64,000 nt of DNA from Chloroflexota bacterium (GCA_026708115.1 JAPOVL010000046.1:248001-312000), one strand, 5' to 3'; positions 1 through 9,302 are shown, numbered from the stretch's first letter. Translations and numbers: made by a program. The notes: generated by a model not told the origin, from the letters alone.

Positions 1-303
1 ATGAGAGAGTACCCGCTTGCAGATATCTACCGCCTCGAGCACCAGGTCATCGCGAGGCTTTTCCAGCAGGGCAAAGGTGCTTTCTTCGCCGTTGTAGCAA
101 ATGTGTATGTGCGCGTCGATCAAGCCCGGCAGCAGCCATTTGCCGCTGACGTCGATCTGTTCGTAGTCCTGCGCATCCGCGGGCAGGTCAGCCGCGGGCC
201 CGACCCAGGCAATGCGCTCGCCTTCCACACACACGGCGGCGTCCGCCAGCGGCTCGCCCCCGTTGCCGTCAATCAGGGTCGCTCCTGTCAGTACAAATCC
301 CAT
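1..303 (-). CDS. amidohydrolase family protein, N-terminal part (runs off the window)
   Basis: Only the first 101 codons are present; the gene continues beyond base 1. The protein starts with the small beta-sandwich of amidohydrolases (a TGATLIDG-like strand, then a gap, then VSGKWLLPGLIDAHIH). The HxH metal pair of the TIM-barrel domain is at residues 65 and 67. The start ATG at 303-301 is preceded by GGAGGATAAAGGA, a strong ribosome binding site. Family members hydrolyse amide, ester or ring C-N bonds (imidazolonepropionase, dihydropyrimidinase, prolidase-like enzymes); the substrate cannot be told from this fragment. It lies on the same strand as a racemase, an M28 peptidase and a peptide importer, which suggests amino-acid derivative or peptide catabolism. 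Confidence 0.85.
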   Translation of the reverse strand, partial: MGFVLTGATLIDGNGGEPLADAAVCVEGERIAWVGPAADLPADAQDYEQIDVSGKWLLPGLIDAHIHICYNGEESTFALLEKPRDDLVLEAVDICKRVLSH

Positions 304-321
304 TCCTTTATCCTCCATTTC

Positions 322-364
322 CAACCCCACCCCCGGCCCCTCCCCGAAGCATCAGGGAGGGGTG
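322..364. repeat. G/C-rich palindromic intergenic repeat (family 3, copy 1)
   Basis: A C-run arm, CCTCCCCGAAGCATCAGGG-type core and G-run arm. The same pattern occurs at 5367-5409, 17929-17974 and 56789-56838. The centre GATGCTTC is identical (inverted) in the copy at 56789-56838. Confidence 0.7.
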
Positions 365-465
365 ACTCTTCACTGTAGAATGTAACATATTGAGTCTGGC
401 AGGAAGAGCTTGGCATCTATTTGCTATTCCGAACAAGATATTCAATGTCGCTATTGTTGAGCGGG

Positions 466-1233
466 CTAGTTCTTGCTGTGATACAAATCCGCCGGCGACG
501 CGGCCAAGCCGGATTCGATCTTCGGCGGCGTCATGTAAGCCCGTTTGGAGTGGCTCAGACCGCTGCCCAGCATCGCCTCCAGGAATTTCAGTTGCACCCG
601 TGCCGGATTCAGGAAGGGCACGCCTAGCTCGGCCTGGCAAGCCTCCGGGATCTCCAGGAAGCCCATGCTCATGCAGCCCACGATCAGCGTATCGGCGCGA
701 TCTTCCTTGATGGCTTTGCGGCCCTCTTCGATGGTGACCTCGATGGCTTGTTCGCGATCGCGGTGCAGTTCCAGCACCGGGATGTTGACCGCGCGCACGC
801 TGGCCAGCTTGTCGCCGCCGCCGCTGTTGCGCATGGTTTCTTCCAGCGGCCCGATGACGCTGTCGGTCACCGTGATGACCGAATAGCGCCGTCCCAGCGC
901 CGATGCCATCAAGGCGGTCGCCTGGCCCGCGCCCACCACGGGAATATCGACCATTTCCCGCAGCGCGCCCAAGCCGGGATCGCCATAACAACCCAGCAAG
1001 ATGCCATCCCAGCCCTCGGCTTGCAATTCATGCGCCTTTTTGACCGTCTCGGGTATGGACAGGTATTCCTCATACATGCTTTCAATCGAGCCCGGACCGG
1101 CCGGGATGTCGGTGATATCGACTTCGGTGTCGGGCGCAGCAAAACGCTGCAAGTACTCGCGCCGCCTGCCGAGCTCGGCTTGGCCCGCTTCCGTGCGCCC
1201 CATCGGTCCGGATACCAGGTAGATTAGTTTCAT
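466..1233 (-). CDS. Asp/Glu/hydantoin racemase family protein
   Basis: 255 residues, the usual length for the Asp/Glu/hydantoin racemase (HyuE-like) superfamily. Two catalytic-type cysteines sit in the expected contexts: Cys82 in GCYGDP and Cys187 in GCMSMG, one in each half of the pseudo-symmetric fold. These enzymes racemise hydantoins, allantoin or acidic amino acids by a two-base cofactor-free mechanism in the cytoplasm. The start is supported by GGGAGAAG upstream of ATG 1233. Neighbours on the same strand are an amidohydrolase and an M28 peptidase, a pairing that would fit racemisation then hydrolysis of a cyclic amide, but the exact substrate is not shown by the sequence. Confidence 0.8.
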   Translation of the reverse strand: MKLIYLVSGPMGRTEAGQAELGRRREYLQRFAAPDTEVDITDIPAGPGSIESMYEEYLSIPETVKKAHELQAEGWDGILLGCYGDPGLGALREMVDIPVVGAGQATALMASALGRRYSVITVTDSVIGPLEETMRNSGGGDKLASVRAVNIPVLELHRDREQAIEVTIEEGRKAIKEDRADTLIVGCMSMGFLEIPEACQAELGVPFLNPARVQLKFLEAMLGSGLSHSKRAYMTPPKIESGLAASPADLYHSKN

Positions 1234-1264
1234 TTTCGCTTCTCCCGTTCTGCTATGGTTCAGT

Positions 1265-1285
1265 GGGCGACTCTGTCAGTCGCCC
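1265..1285. repeat. short GGGCGA hairpin repeat (family 2, copy 1)
   Basis: Perfect 8-bp stem GGGCGACT / AGTCGCCC around a 5-base loop. Members of this family recur at 1307, 17772, 21428, 25049 (variant) and 31485. Confidence 0.65.
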
Positions 1286-1306
1286 ATCGCTATTGCTAGA
1301 GATTTT

Positions 1307-1326
1307 GGGCGAGCCAAGGCTCGCCC
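1307..1326. repeat. short GGGCGA hairpin repeat (family 2, copy 2)
   Basis: Perfect 9-bp stem GGGCGAGCC / GGCTCGCCC with a 2-base centre, only 21 bases from copy 1, so the two form a tandem pair between the racemase and the M28 peptidase. Confidence 0.65.
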
Positions 1327-1390
1327 CTACGACTCGACGTCGGAATTTGCATGACTTACTTGGTTTTACTGAGATTGATCGGAAACAAAT

Positions 1391-1436
1391 CTCTGTGCCC
1401 TCTGTGCCCTCTGCGCCTCTGTGGTGAATCAAATCT
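1391..1436. repeat. CTCTGTGCC-type repeat (family 4, copy 1)
   Basis: Iterated CTCTGTGCC units followed by CTCTGTGGTGAAT. Similar strings lie at 25092-25135 and, in opposite orientation, at 53164-53205. The stop codon of the M28 peptidase gene lies inside this copy. Confidence 0.6.
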
Positions 1437-3201
1437 TCTCCAACGCAGCCCGCGCGATATGCGCCGCCGATTCAAAAGCCCAAGCCACGCGATTGACGCC
1501 GCGCAGCAGATGCGTCCGCGTCACGCGCCGCATGTGATGGTCAGCATCCGCCAGGTCCAGCGCCGGCGCCAGATCGGGCAGTTCCGGCACGCGCACCGCC
1601 GGCTCGTTGCGGAAGCGCCCCTTGCGCGTGTAATTGATCAGCACCAGTTCCCGCGCCATGCCCAGCAGAGCATCGTTAGCGGCGCGGACGCGCGGGTCAT
1701 CAACGGCGGCATCTACCAATCCGGCCGACTCGGCGTAAAGCCCGTCCAGGGCGTCGTTCAAGTCGGCCAGCGCCTCATAGGCCGGTCCGAAGTCCGCGTC
1801 AGCGCCGGCCGCGGCCGCGTATTTGTCCAGTGTCGCTTTGAACTCGGCGGTCAGTTTGCGGAAGTCATAGGGATGCAGCGGGTTATTGAGCAGGCGCTGC
1901 AGCGCGGTGGCATAGACCCGCAGGTCGCGCATCAAGTTGTCCTTGTCGGCGATCTCGAGGGTGTCATTCTCAGTATGCCAGGCGATGTTGGCGCCACAGC
2001 CCCCGACCGGGTAGTAGCCCATCTCTTCCGCCTTCGACAGCGGCATGGACGAGAGCAGCATGAACAGGCTCGAGATGCCGATGTTGTTGAAGGAATAGTC
2101 GCCGGCTTGATGCGGCCGCTCGCCGCTGAAGCCCTTGCCGGTGGAATCCAAGACCGAGGTCGCAGCGAATGCTTCCACTTCGCTCATGACCGTAACCCCG
2201 CGATATTCGGTCGCCCAGCGACAACCGGGCGAATCGATATTCATCTGCGCCACGCAATTGCGCGCCAGATCCAGCCCAAAGGCGTCGGCATACCAGGTCG
2301 AGGCGCCGTAGCGGCCGGTGGAATGCCCGGACCACCAAGCCACGCGCAGGCTGCGCGCCATGCCGTCTCGATTGTCCTGGAAGATGCGCGCCAACTCCAG
2401 CAGCGTGGCGTCGCCGACTGCGTTGTCGCCGATGCCGACATCCCAGGAATCGAGATGCCCGTGCACCAGCACGAAGCGCTCGGGTTCAATGTTTCCCTTG
2501 ATCTCCGCCACCAGGCAGGGGCACTCGAACCAGCCCTCTTTCAGTTCCGTGTGCAATGTGACGTTGAGCGCGCCCTGTTCCATCTGCGCCAGCAAGTCTT
2601 CTCCATCGGGTCGATTGATCGAAACCACGGGGATCGTCGGTTGCCGATGATAATTGTCCAGGTCGGGCGCGCCCCAGATCGTCGTGCAAATGCCCCAATG
2701 GATATCGACGCCGGGGTTGATGAAGATCGCGCCCTTCGCGCCTTTATTCTGGAAATACCAAACCGGCGGCGGACCGCCAAAGCCATCGACCACCACGATC
2801 TTGCCCTCAACGTCCACATCGGTCGTCGGTGCGAAGTCGAAGAAGTCGACGCTGCGTCCCGCTGCGAAGCCTTCGATGCGGATGGCCTCCCCGCTGATGC
2901 CGCCAACCGGCGTGCTGATCGAAAAGCCGGGCGTTTTGGAGCGATAGGTTTTGTCGCCCGCGACCAGCGACGCGCTGACCGGCACGCTCAAGAAGAGTTC
3001 CGGCATGTGCATGGTGTGGGGGACGCCCAGCGCCGACAATCGATCCGCGATGTAGTTGAAAGCCGTGCGCTCGTCCTCGGACGACGATTCTCGCACCAGC
3101 GTCGTGAAACGCTCGATCAATGACCAGGGCTCCTGCGGGTCCAGCGAATTGAGCAATCTGTTTTCCAGATCGGCATGCTTGGATTCGTAAAGTGCTTGCA
3201 T
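1429..3201 (-). CDS. M28 family peptidase (aminopeptidase-like) with PA-type insert
   Basis: 590 residues from ATG 3201, chosen because AAAGGAGGAAG lies just upstream; a longer frame to 3288 has no such site. An apical PA-like domain (about residues 90-220) is followed by the M28 zinc-peptidase core: HGHLDSWD at about 247-254, GDNAVGD at about 258-264, and WHTENDT near 400. At the usual FxGEExGLxGS segment this protein reads SGHSTGRYGAS (about 291-301), so the two glutamates normally acting as general base and zinc ligand are absent. M28 enzymes release N-terminal amino acids from peptides. No signal peptide is visible, so a cytoplasmic role on imported peptides fits the downstream importer genes. 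Confidence 0.82.
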   Translation of the reverse strand: MQALYESKHADLENRLLNSLDPQEPWSLIERFTTLVRESSSEDERTAFNYIADRLSALGVPHTMHMPELFLSVPVSASLVAGDKTYRSKTPGFSISTPVGGISGEAIRIEGFAAGRSVDFFDFAPTTDVDVEGKIVVVDGFGGPPPVWYFQNKGAKGAIFINPGVDIHWGICTTIWGAPDLDNYHRQPTIPVVSINRPDGEDLLAQMEQGALNVTLHTELKEGWFECPCLVAEIKGNIEPERFVLVHGHLDSWDVGIGDNAVGDATLLELARIFQDNRDGMARSLRVAWWSGHSTGRYGASTWYADAFGLDLARNCVAQMNIDSPGCRWATEYRGVTVMSEVEAFAATSVLDSTGKGFSGERPHQAGDYSFNNIGISSLFMLLSSMPLSKAEEMGYYPVGGCGANIAWHTENDTLEIADKDNLMRDLRVYATALQRLLNNPLHPYDFRKLTAEFKATLDKYAAAAGADADFGPAYEALADLNDALDGLYAESAGLVDAAVDDPRVRAANDALLGMARELVLINYTRKGRFRNEPAVRVPELPDLAPALDLADADHHMRRVTRTHLLRGVNRVAWAFESAAHIARAALEKI

Positions 3202-3502
3202 ACTAGGTGCTTCCTCCTTTATTGATAAACTCGTATCTGCGTCAGCAAGGGACTTCCTTATGCTGCATCTAACGCTTTTCGTTGCCACCGAGCAGTTGTG
3301 ACTATAACAGCCTGTATTATCTTGGATACAACATTTGTGACGATAGAGACGCTGCTAGATGGCTGCAACGCATTGAGAAGAGTCTAACAATTCAGGGCAG
3401 ATTGTCAATAAGCCCTGCGCTGTATGCCAGCAGCAATTGCCCCGCGACAGAAGTAGCGGTCAATCTGCTCTTCGAGTTCGCTGCGGAGCGGCAATCAATC
3501 GA
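3202..3502. other. intergenic region between M28 peptidase and permease genes
   Basis: About 300 bases. It holds the M28 leader with its ribosome binding site next to 3201. I see no convincing reading frame, RNA gene or terminator in the rest. Confidence 0.5.
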
Positions 3503-4408
3503 CTAATCGTTTCGCACGTCAAGTACATCGCGCAAGGCATCGCCGAGGAAATTGATGCTCAGCACCGTAATCATAATCGCCAAACCGGGATAAATGCCCA
3601 GCCACCAGGCGCGGGTGAAGAAGCTGCGCGCGTCGCTGATGATAAGCCCCCAGGTCGGCGTCGACGCTTTGACGCCCAAGCCCAGGAAGGACAAACCTGC
3701 TTCCGCCAAAATAGCAAAGGAAACGCTTAATGTCGCCTGCACGATGATGGGGGCAATGGCGTTAGGCAAAATATGCCGGAGCATAATGACAGGCCCGGAC
3801 GCGCCAATCGAGCGCGCCGCCAGCACATACTCCTCCTCGCGGATCGACAGCACCATTCCCCGCGTAATCCGCGCAAAATCATCGAGAAACGCCAGCGATA
3901 TCGCCACGATGACGTTTGCCAACCCCGTGCCGAAGACCGCCACCAGATATACCGCGATGATGAAATTAGGGAAGGCCCATTGCAGGTCGATATAACGCAT
4001 GAAGAAGATATCGATCCAACCGCCGTAATAGCCCGCCAGAATGCCCATCGCGACGCCGAGCATCATTGAGATTGTCACGGTGACGACGCCGACGAAGAGC
4101 GATACCCTTGCGCCGTAGAGGATGCGCGTGAAGAGGTCGCGCCCCAGATCGTCCGTGCCCAGCGGATGAACGGGAGATGGCGGCTGCAAGATGTCAAATT
4201 CTTGCGAAAGTGGATCGTAGGGCGAAATGAAGGAAGCGCAGACTGTGCTAATGACGATCAAACCCAGGACGGCCATGCCAACAATCGCCCGCTTGTCTCG
4301 CAGCAGAAACTGATACGCCGTTGGGCGCTCGGGCATGTCTTCCGCGCTGGCAGCGGGCAAAGCGCTCACAGCCCCGCCGCGCCTCAAATCTTTCCTCGAG
4401 CTAGTCAT
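3503..4408 (-). CDS. ABC transporter permease, DppC/OppC type
   Basis: 301 residues. A hydrophilic N-terminus of about 35 residues, a first membrane segment, the family's periplasmic loop (FDILQPPSPVHPLGTDDLGRD; the HPLGTD.lGRD signature) and then about five membrane segments. The coupling loop that contacts the ATPase is at ARSIGASGPVIMLRHILPN. The protein is the inner-membrane channel half of a peptide/nickel-type importer. Its start overlaps the end of the partner permease by 8 bases, so the two are translationally coupled. No ATPase gene follows within the window. Confidence 0.93.
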   Translation of the reverse strand: MTSSRKDLRRGGAVSALPAASAEDMPERPTAYQFLLRDKRAIVGMAVLGLIVISTVCASFISPYDPLSQEFDILQPPSPVHPLGTDDLGRDLFTRILYGARVSLFVGVVTVTISMMLGVAMGILAGYYGGWIDIFFMRYIDLQWAFPNFIIAVYLVAVFGTGLANVIVAISLAFLDDFARITRGMVLSIREEEYVLAARSIGASGPVIMLRHILPNAIAPIIVQATLSVSFAILAEAGLSFLGLGVKASTPTWGLIISDARSFFTRAWWLGIYPGLAIMITVLSINFLGDALRDVLDVRND

Positions 4409-5342
4409 AAGAGATGCGCGGGTCGATCAAGCGATAGAGCATATCAACTGCCAGGTTCATAAAGACAAGCAGTACCGCCACCAGCAAGATACTGCCCTGC
4501 ACGACTGGATAATCGCGGTTGAGGATGCTTTGAATGAGGACGCGACCTAGCCCTTTGATGGCGAAGACATTCTCCACTACCACCGAGCCGGAAAAGAGCA
4601 GCGCCAACGAGATGCCCATCACCGTCACGACCGGGATCAAAGCGTTGCGCAGGGCATGACGAAAGATGACCCGCCTCTCGTTCAGTCCTTTGGAACGCGC
4701 CAACGTGATGTAGTCTTGCCCCAAAACTTCGAGCATGGCGGAGCGCGTCAGGCGGGCGATTGATGCCGAAAAAGGCAAACCCACCGCCAAGCCGGGCAAA
4801 ATCAAATAACGCAGCCATTGGTCCAAGCCGGCGCTGATTGGCTTATAGCCAATGGCCGGGAACATGCGCAAATTCACCGCGAAGACGATAATCAGTACGA
4901 TGCCGATCCAGAAAGATGGCATGCTGATGCCGAGGAAAGCGGCGAGATTTAAGCCATAATCAAGGATGCTGTCCCTTTTCACAGCGGAGACGATACCAGC
5001 GGTCAAGCCCAGCGTGAAAGAGAACAGAAAGGCGACCAGCGCCAGCGACACCGTGCGCGGGATGGCTTCGGCGATTTGCTGGCTTACCGCTTGATGGCTG
5101 CCATAAAGCGATTGACCCAGGTCCCCCGCCAACGTGTTGCGCATCCAGAACAGGTACTGCACAAACACCGGCTGGTCCAAGCCCAGCTTGGCGCGGATGG
5201 CATCGGCAGCGCTGGGATCGACATCCGCCAGCAGCGCCTGAATCGGATCACCCGGTACGGCGCGCAGCATGAAGAAGACGAGCGTGCCGACCGCCCAAAC
5301 GACTATCAGCGCTTGTATCACCCGCGCGACAAAGTAACGCAT
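4401..5342 (-). CDS. ABC transporter permease, DppB/OppB type
   Basis: 313 residues. The N-terminal segment MRYFVARVIQALIVVWAVGT is the typical first helix, followed by the PGDPIQALL motif, and later five more membrane segments. The coupling loop is ARSKGLNERRVIFRHALRNALIP, a near-consensus DppB sequence. It pairs with the DppC-type protein downstream and receives substrate from the Tat-exported binding protein upstream (5410-7245). A G/C-rich palindromic repeat separates it from that gene. Substrate is probably a peptide or related compound; the sequence alone does not fix it. Confidence 0.94.
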   Translation of the reverse strand: MRYFVARVIQALIVVWAVGTLVFFMLRAVPGDPIQALLADVDPSAADAIRAKLGLDQPVFVQYLFWMRNTLAGDLGQSLYGSHQAVSQQIAEAIPRTVSLALVAFLFSFTLGLTAGIVSAVKRDSILDYGLNLAAFLGISMPSFWIGIVLIIVFAVNLRMFPAIGYKPISAGLDQWLRYLILPGLAVGLPFSASIARLTRSAMLEVLGQDYITLARSKGLNERRVIFRHALRNALIPVVTVMGISLALLFSGSVVVENVFAIKGLGRVLIQSILNRDYPVVQGSILLVAVLLVFMNLAVDMLYRLIDPRISYD

Positions 5343-5366
5343 CCGCTCGCCTCTGCGTCAATCAAT

Positions 5367-5409
5367 TCCCCCCTCCCAAAACGAGGGAGGGGGTCAGGGG
5401 TGGGGAGAA
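5367..5409. repeat. G/C-rich palindromic intergenic repeat (family 3, copy 2)
   Basis: CCCCCCTCCCAAAACGAGGG core followed by a G-run and TGGGGAGAA. It fills most of the gap between binding protein and permease genes, where it could form a stable mRNA hairpin. Confidence 0.65.
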
Positions 5410-7245
5410 TTAACCGATACTGGCGCGATCCAGATCGCGCAGGCCGACGATTCGGCTCTCGGCCGGGTAAGTGACCTCGGCGCGGTGCACGAGAATCTCC
5501 GTCAGGTGATGGGTGAAGATTGAAGCGACCTTGTCGGATGTGATCTGATTCGCCTCCTGAACCAAAACCTTGCGCGCCTCAGGGTCGGCGGTGACCGCTT
5601 GTTGGTCGATCAATTCGTCCACATAGGCATCGGAGAAGGAGCCAAAGGGCCGCTCGCCGAATTTTTCTACCAGGTCATCGTCGTTGCGGTTGGGACCGTT
5701 GAAGCGAGAGCTGGTTTGCATCCAATCGACCAAGCCATCATCGGGGTCGAAGTCGCCGCCGCTGCCCAGCGCCATCAAATCGTATTCCATGCGGAAGGCG
5801 TCTTCAATCAACACGGTGAAGTCCTTCACATCCAGCTCGAGGTTGATGTTGAGGTTGTTGCGATATATATCCACCATCACCTCCGCTGCCCGACGGCCCG
5901 CTGGCGTCGTCAGCAGCTTGAGCGTGGGGAAGCCTTCGCCATTGGGGAAACCGGCATCGGCCAGCAGCGCTTGAGCCGCTTCGACATCAAAGCGCTGTTC
6001 ACTGGTCTCATTGATAGCGGTATCGAAGTAGAAGCCCATAGCCGGGTTGATGGTGCCGAAGCCGGGCACGCCGCGCCCGAAAAGCGCCCGCTGGATGAAG
6101 CGCTCGCGATCGAATGCTTTCGCCAGCGCCAGACGCACCTTGAAGCCATTCTGCTGTTTGAGCTCGTCGACGGACGGGTTGAAGTCGTCGACCTGCATCG
6201 GCTCGCGCCAGGGATTGACGAAGACGGATTGGAAGCCGTTGCCCGCGATCTCGTCCACCACCAGGTCGGGGTTGCCCAGGAAGCGGTCGATCAACTCCGC
6301 AGCCACAGCGTTGCCGCCGATCAAGTGAATATCGCCAGTTTCGATGGCGGCCGCCAGCGGTTCGATTTCCGGAATGGGAATGATCGTCACCTTATCCAGG
6401 ACTGGACGAGCAGGATCATAATAGTCATCGAAACGCTCCAGCACAACGCCTTGACCGAGCTGGTGCTCGGTCACGCGGAAAGGACCGGTGCCGATGGGCT
6501 TCAAGCCGTATTCCTGTAAGCCCAGGGACTCGATGGCATTCCCGTTAACGATGGTCATCGCCCGCCCGCTGGAGCGCTCCAGCGTCTTGACCAGCAGAGA
6601 GGCTTGCGGCCGCGCCAGTGTCAATTGCACGGTCAGATCATCCAGCGCGACCACATCGAGCACGTTGATGAGGTTGCCATAGTGAATCGAATTCTCTGGA
6701 TTCTTGGAACGATTGTAGGTGTAGACCACATCCGCCGCGCTGAAAGCGTCGCCATTGTGCCAAGTGACGCCCTGGCGCAAGTTGAAGGTCCAGACCAAGC
6801 CATCTTCCGAGACGCTCCAGTCGGTCGCCAAGTCGCCTTCCGCCACCAGGTCGGCATTGATATGGGTCAAGCCGCTGAGCACATTGGACGCGACCTGAAA
6901 TTGCAGCACAGCATTGATCACCGCCGGATCGAGCGTGGTGATTTCCGCCGTGCCCGCCCAGCCGCAAATCAAATGACCGCCGGATTGCGCTGCGGCGCGC
7001 GCCGCTTGCGGCAAAACGATACCGGCTGCGCCCAAGAGATGCGACATCGAGAGCGTGCCGCCAGAGGCCGCCACCAGACGCAAGAAAGAACGGCGGCTCA
7101 ATTGCGGTCCGCTCAGCTCGTCCGTGCTTAAACCAAATAGCGGATCGCGCGGATCAAAATCGTAGGCACGACGGCGCTCTTCTTCGATCTGCGCTTTCTG
7201 CTGCGGGCTGAGACTGGCAATTATCCTTCGCAAGTGACGGTTCAT
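5410..7245 (-). CDS. ABC transporter substrate-binding protein, family 5 (peptide type), Tat-exported
   Basis: 611 residues. SBP_bac_5 fold: TLDPAVINAVLQFQVASNVLSGL near the start of the mature part, then VWTFNLRQGVTWHNGDAFSAADVVYT, the classic family signature, and a C-terminal lobe-closing region. A twin-arginine motif (SRRSFLRL, about residues 51-58) followed by a hydrophobic stretch and AARAAAQ shows export by the Tat pathway; the preceding n-region of about 50 residues is unusually long. ATG 7245 has AAGGAG eight bases upstream. It is the first gene of the importer operon and would capture peptides or similar ligands outside the membrane. Confidence 0.93.
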   Translation of the reverse strand: MNRHLRRIIASLSPQQKAQIEEERRRAYDFDPRDPLFGLSTDELSGPQLSRRSFLRLVAASGGTLSMSHLLGAAGIVLPQAARAAAQSGGHLICGWAGTAEITTLDPAVINAVLQFQVASNVLSGLTHINADLVAEGDLATDWSVSEDGLVWTFNLRQGVTWHNGDAFSAADVVYTYNRSKNPENSIHYGNLINVLDVVALDDLTVQLTLARPQASLLVKTLERSSGRAMTIVNGNAIESLGLQEYGLKPIGTGPFRVTEHQLGQGVVLERFDDYYDPARPVLDKVTIIPIPEIEPLAAAIETGDIHLIGGNAVAAELIDRFLGNPDLVVDEIAGNGFQSVFVNPWREPMQVDDFNPSVDELKQQNGFKVRLALAKAFDRERFIQRALFGRGVPGFGTINPAMGFYFDTAINETSEQRFDVEAAQALLADAGFPNGEGFPTLKLLTTPAGRRAAEVMVDIYRNNLNINLELDVKDFTVLIEDAFRMEYDLMALGSGGDFDPDDGLVDWMQTSSRFNGPNRNDDDLVEKFGERPFGSFSDAYVDELIDQQAVTADPEARKVLVQEANQITSDKVASIFTHHLTEILVHRAEVTYPAESRIVGLRDLDRASIG

Positions 7246-7793
7246 CTTGAATACTCCTTATGGTTGATAGCGAGTCATTGTGCCTAACATGCGATTTCAC
7301 GGCATTGGCAAGAGGAGTATAGACCTCAGAATCATATATCGCAACAAAAGCGCCAACTTTCGCGTAGCGCAGCAATCGCGCCACAATTTGCACTCGTCCG
7401 AATGCGCTATAATTGACAACTGTCTTCCGCGGGACATAGGTCACGTACTTGCCTTCAAGACCGTCAAGGGCGCGGAGATTTTATCCGACATAAACTAAGT
7501 TCCGTATAGGCTATGTTTGCTGCTCTCTCGATGGTGTCGAGCGAATAGTTCGCATGTTGATCGCCCGGCTGTCAATCTGCCCTTTATGCCGCGATTGGAG
7601 ATCGGATACATGTTCCGCGGCGGCTACCTGAGTCGCGCGACGCCTAGAAACTGACCGCCAGTCGCCCCTGCCAAATCGTTGATCTCGCTGGCTTACGGAT
7701 CTCATCAAGCGGACTGGCTGAAAGTCTTTCAACCGAAAAGAATGCGCTACTTAACACGGGCGACCGCTGGCGGAGCGCCAATACTTGTGAACC
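7246..7793. other. divergent intergenic region
   Basis: About 550 bases between the minus-strand importer operon and the plus-strand M20 peptidase. It must hold promoters for both. A TATAAT hexamer lies at 7408-7413 on the plus strand, but its -35 partner is poor. No convincing protein or RNA gene is visible. Confidence 0.4.
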
Positions 7794-9185
7794 ATGACCA
7801 TGAATCAAAGCGTCGTCTCATCCGCAATTGAACAAGCCCGCCATGCTCGAGATACCAATCTCGAGGGATTCAAAGCCTTGCTGCGCTTCCCGTCGATCAG
7901 CCAGGATCCGGATTGCCAGCCACAATTGCTGGCCTGCGTCGACTGGCTGGTCGCGGAGATGAAAGGCATCGGCCTCGCGAACTGCCGCGCCCTGAACACT
8001 GACGGCAATCCGATTGTCTATGGCGATTGGCTGGGCGCGGGCGATGACAAGCCCACCATCCTCATCTACGCGCACTATGACGTGCAACCGGTCGGTGATG
8101 CCTCGCTTTGGCGGACGGACCCATTCCAGCCGACAGTTGTCGAAGATCGCCTGGTCGCGCGTGGCGCGCTGGATGACAAATGCGGCATCTGGGTCAATCT
8201 CAAGGCCCTTGATTCTATTCTTTCCGTGTCCGGAAAGCTGCCAGTCAACATCAAGCTCATTTTCGAAGGCGAAGAAGAACTCGGCTCGCGCAATACCGGC
8301 GCCTTCGTTCAGGCTCACAAGGCGCTGCTGGCGGCGGATGTGCTGCTCATTTGCGACGGCCCCTTTTCCCCGCGGCAGCCGCTAATCGGCACTGCCGTTC
8401 GCGGCGCGGTCATGGGCGAAGTGCGGCTCAAAGGACCGCCGCACGACCTGCACTCCGGTCGCTATGGCGGGGCGGTAAAGAATCCGCTGCATTACGCGGC
8501 GCGTATCATCGCCTCCTTCCACGATGCCAGTGGCCGCGTTCAGATCAAAGGCTTCTACGACGACGTCATCCCCCTTTCGGACCGACAAGTGCGGCACATG
8601 AATCAACTTTGGAAGACGATTGGACCGGGCCTGCAGCGCGCGGCGGGGGTCGACGCTTTCTTCGGCGATTACCTCGGCGTCTTCGCCGAGCGAACCACAT
8701 CGCAGCCGACGCTGGATGTCAACGGCGTTTACGGCGGTCATCAAGGCCAGGGCACGCGCGCCATCATCCCGGCCGACGCCGGCTTCAAGGTCACCATCCG
8801 CACCGTTGCCGGACAAGATTCCGGCAGGGTCTGGGCGCGCTTCGTCGAGCATGTCATGTCATTCGCCGAAGCGGGCATCGACATCGACGCCGAGCTGCTC
8901 AGCATCGCCCATCCTTTTACCATGCCGGACGACGGGCGAGAAATACAAGCGATTCAACGCGCGCTCAAAGCCGTCCTCGGCAAAGAGGCCTTGCTCATGC
9001 GGCATGGCGGATCGCTCCCGATTGGCGGCATTCTGGCGCAGGAACTGGATCTGCCGGTCACCATGATTGGATACGGCTCAGGCGACAATTCTCACGCGCC
9101 GAACGAGTTCATCATCATTGAGGATCTGCAGGCGGCGATCGAGGTAGCGATACATCTCATGTTTGCGCTGGGCGGCGCCTGCTAG
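7794..9185 (+). CDS. M20 family metallopeptidase (dipeptidase/ArgE-DapE type)
   Basis: 463 residues. Zinc-peptidase motifs are in order: LIYAHYDVQPVG (His and Asp), RGALDDK with the bridging Asp, FEGEEELGS with the catalytic Glu-Glu, LICDGP, and a C-terminal HAPNEF supplying the last His. The central lid domain runs roughly from residue 200 to 330 (RGAVMGEVRLKGPPHDLHSG at its start). The pattern is that of cytosolic non-specific dipeptidases of the CNDP-like branch. Two in-frame ATGs (7794, 7800) are possible starts; neither has a strong ribosome site. It stands directly before a gamma-glutamyltransferase, consistent with breakdown of Cys-Gly or other dipeptides. Confidence 0.9.
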   Translation: MTMNQSVVSSAIEQARHARDTNLEGFKALLRFPSISQDPDCQPQLLACVDWLVAEMKGIGLANCRALNTDGNPIVYGDWLGAGDDKPTILIYAHYDVQPVGDASLWRTDPFQPTVVEDRLVARGALDDKCGIWVNLKALDSILSVSGKLPVNIKLIFEGEEELGSRNTGAFVQAHKALLAADVLLICDGPFSPRQPLIGTAVRGAVMGEVRLKGPPHDLHSGRYGGAVKNPLHYAARIIASFHDASGRVQIKGFYDDVIPLSDRQVRHMNQLWKTIGPGLQRAAGVDAFFGDYLGVFAERTTSQPTLDVNGVYGGHQGQGTRAIIPADAGFKVTIRTVAGQDSGRVWARFVEHVMSFAEAGIDIDAELLSIAHPFTMPDDGREIQAIQRALKAVLGKEALLMRHGGSLPIGGILAQELDLPVTMIGYGSGDNSHAPNEFIIIEDLQAAIEVAIHLMFALGGAC

Positions 9186-9302
9186 GCAATCAGCCGCCGT
9201 GAGTCGAAGCGCCCGGCAAGAAATGCCATTGCTTGCGCCTTGCGCGAACAAATCTTATTAGGAGACAATACGCTGAAACTCGCTTCCTGGGGATCACAGC
9301 AA

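Noticed and set aside
1..378. 125-residue open frame on the plus strand at the window start
   Set aside because: The minus strand encodes the N-terminus of an amidohydrolase with HxH motif and ribosome site; the plus frame ends in repeat sequence.
1351..3123. 590-residue open frame on the plus strand opposite the M28 peptidase
   Set aside because: Arg/Gly/Ala/His-rich composition without motifs; it mirrors the real minus-strand gene in high-G+C codon usage.
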